NCBI GenBank assembly: GCA_029884425.1
Contig: JAOUHV010000030.1
Span: 1-36,286, forward strand
DNA: 36,286 nt
Origin: Gammaproteobacteria bacterium
Lineage (GTDB): Bacteria > Pseudomonadota > Gammaproteobacteria > S012-40
Direction: 5' to 3'
Under the pieces are notes generated by a model that was given only the letters and a program-made list of their open reading frames with translations, had not been told where the DNA came from and ran no database searches. Below, one piece after another: positions 35,640-36,286 of the stretch. A program made the position numbers and the translations under genes. Position 1 is the stretch's first letter. Each line of letters starts with the position of its first letter.

Positions 35640-35654
35640 GCGGGACCACCCCGC
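35640..35654. other. Small hairpin in the PEP-CTERM leader
   Basis: GCGGG (35640-35644) and CCCGC (35650-35654) form a five-pair stem with a five-base loop, inside the predicted 5' untranslated region. It may affect translation; nothing more can be said. Confidence 0.35.
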
Positions 35655-35667
35655 CTGTTCGATAGAT

Positions 35668-35683
35668 AGCAGGAACCGGGCCA
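35668..35683 (-). promoter_or_regulatory. Sigma-54 (-24/-12) promoter of the PEP-CTERM gene
   Basis: On minus: TGGCCCGGTTCCTGCT. GG and GC are ten bases apart, and 9-10 of the 12 defined consensus positions (TGGCACGNNNNTTGCA/T) match. The start site would be about 40 bases ahead of the ATG. In Zoogloea, PEP-CTERM genes are controlled by RpoN with the PrsK/PrsR two-component system, which fits. Confidence 0.7.
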
Positions 35684-36160
35684 CTTTTTTTATTTGTTTA
35701 TTTTCAAACAGTTACACTTCAACACCAAATGATAGAAACCCATCCATGTAAAATTTCCTGACAACATTATCCTTGACAGGCATCGCAGCGGTAGTAACCA
35801 TTAGCACACGCTACAACTGTTGGCTTATTGAGACATTATTATAGATTTCAATAAGCTAGCCGTTTTTTCGCCAACGCCCAACGGATGTGCTGTTGCACAG
35901 AAAGGCTCAGTAAAGAACAGCGACACGGAGAAGTCTCATGATAAACAATATGTTATAAAAACAGGCCGCCAACAAAAAGCCCGCCTCTGGATTCACTGCC
36001 AGCAATCTAGCCAGCAACGAACCGGTAATAGTAGGTTGGTAGAATCACTCTAGTACCAGTCGTTTTTTCGCCGTAAACTTGGCTGGCTCTGCATAACCGA
36101 TCGACGGAGTCAGTCTGTATTAGTTATGTAATTAAATTGCCTATCTCCCCACTGATAAAC
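35684..36160. other. Gene-poor region between the PEP-CTERM promoter and an IS element
   Basis: About 480 bases without a confident gene. Contents: an eight-base inverted repeat CTTATTGA/TCAATAAG at about 35824-35855; a 12-base direct repeat CGTTTTTTCGCC at 35861 and 36061; and on minus at 35767-35835 a short Cys-rich open stretch ending in GYYRCDACQG and a stop, with no start codon. The sequence may be eroded by IS activity. Confidence 0.5.
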
Positions 36161-36286
36161 TGTAGTGGTCTAATAAAACCGGACACCATTTTAGGTGGTA
36201 AAATTGCCACCCTGAACGAGGTGTTCCATGAAAAAACAGCGTCGAACCTTTACGACAGAATTTAAGCATGATGCCGCTGCCCTGGT
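36161..36286 (+). mobile_element. Left end of an IS3-family element, cut by window edge
   Basis: TGTAGTGGTCTAATAAAACC at 36161 looks like a left inverted repeat (TG start, followed by GGACACC), 67 bases before a transposase start. The spacing and layout fit an IS3-family left end. The remainder is outside the window. Confidence 0.75.
36228..36286 (+). CDS. IS3-family transposase OrfA, 5' part only
   Basis: Nineteen codons are visible: MKKQRRTFTTEFKHDAAALV, the typical start of the IS3 OrfA helix-turn-helix (compare MKK.RR.F..EFK..A..L). The gene runs out of the window. It is a different IS3 subtype from the fragment at 15881, which begins MKKSRFTESQI. Confidence 0.85.
   Translation, partial: MKKQRRTFTTEFKHDAAAL

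Noticed and set aside
35861-36072. 12-base direct repeat CGTTTTTTCGCC 200 bases apart as IS target duplication
   Set aside because: Too long and T-rich for the usual 3-5 base IS3 duplications, and no element lies between the copies.

Overview
The window is a chromosomal segment of a Gammaproteobacterium of moderate GC. The best taxonomic clue is the block gyrA / mtnA / MTA deaminase / ubiG / mupP, which has the same order as in Pseudomonas aeruginosa. It is combined here with hpnCDE squalene genes, a monomeric isocitrate dehydrogenase, a delta-class carbonic anhydrase-like protein and a PEP-CTERM protein, which suggests an aquatic gammaproteobacterium rather than Pseudomonas itself. I cannot name a genus from sequence alone.

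Layout. 1-2431 (-): most of gyrA. 2607-3644 (-): mtnA. 3737-10803 (+): a seven-gene, almost gapless operon (MTA/SAH deaminase, ubiG, mupP-like phosphatase, rmuC, hpnC, hpnD, hpnE), most junctions being 4-base ATGA overlaps. 10900-11418 (+): small outer-membrane beta-barrel. 11592-12494 (-): lipoprotein alpha/beta hydrolase. 12586-15674 (+): two tandem DUF3015 proteins and a DUF4105 (Lnb_N-type) periplasmic/barrel protein. 15700-16590: a mobile-element graveyard, with the 5' stub of a lost paralogue of the gene at 21149 followed by an IS3-type fragment, an IS256-type fragment and a third IS-like end, nested one inside the next. 16592-16978 (-): HEAT-repeat protein. 17194-20763 (-): OmpR-type regulator and hybrid histidine kinase. 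21149-21619 (+): V4R-like protein. 21664-22212 (-): DUF2058 protein. 22322-23173 (-): delta-carbonic-anhydrase-like protein. 23381-25342 (-): 7TMR-DISM histidine kinase. 25423-26622 (-): Kef-type antiporter. 26768-27697 (-): VanZ/jelly-roll fusion. 27791-30016 (-): monomeric NADP isocitrate dehydrogenase.

30232-34062 (-) is the most unusual part: a two-gene operon encoding a MotB/ExbD-like protein with about 21 tandem 26-residue coiled-coil repeats and an OmpA-like C-terminus, followed by a four-helix MotA/TolQ/ZorA-like channel protein. It looks like a proton- or sodium-driven stator with a very long rod, resembling the ZorAB core of Zorya but with no Zorya effector genes nearby. Homopolymer tracts (G8 and C12) lie at both ends of this operon. 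The window finishes with a small Ala-rich lipoprotein, a PEP-CTERM protein behind a near-consensus sigma-54 promoter, a gene-poor stretch, and the left end of an IS3-family element cut by the window edge.

Working together: MtnA and the deaminase belong to methylthioadenosine salvage, UbiG to ubiquinone synthesis, MupP to cell-wall recycling and HpnCDE to squalene (hopanoid or C30 carotenoid precursor) synthesis. The right half is dominated by envelope and signalling functions. No tRNA, rRNA or CRISPR array was seen.
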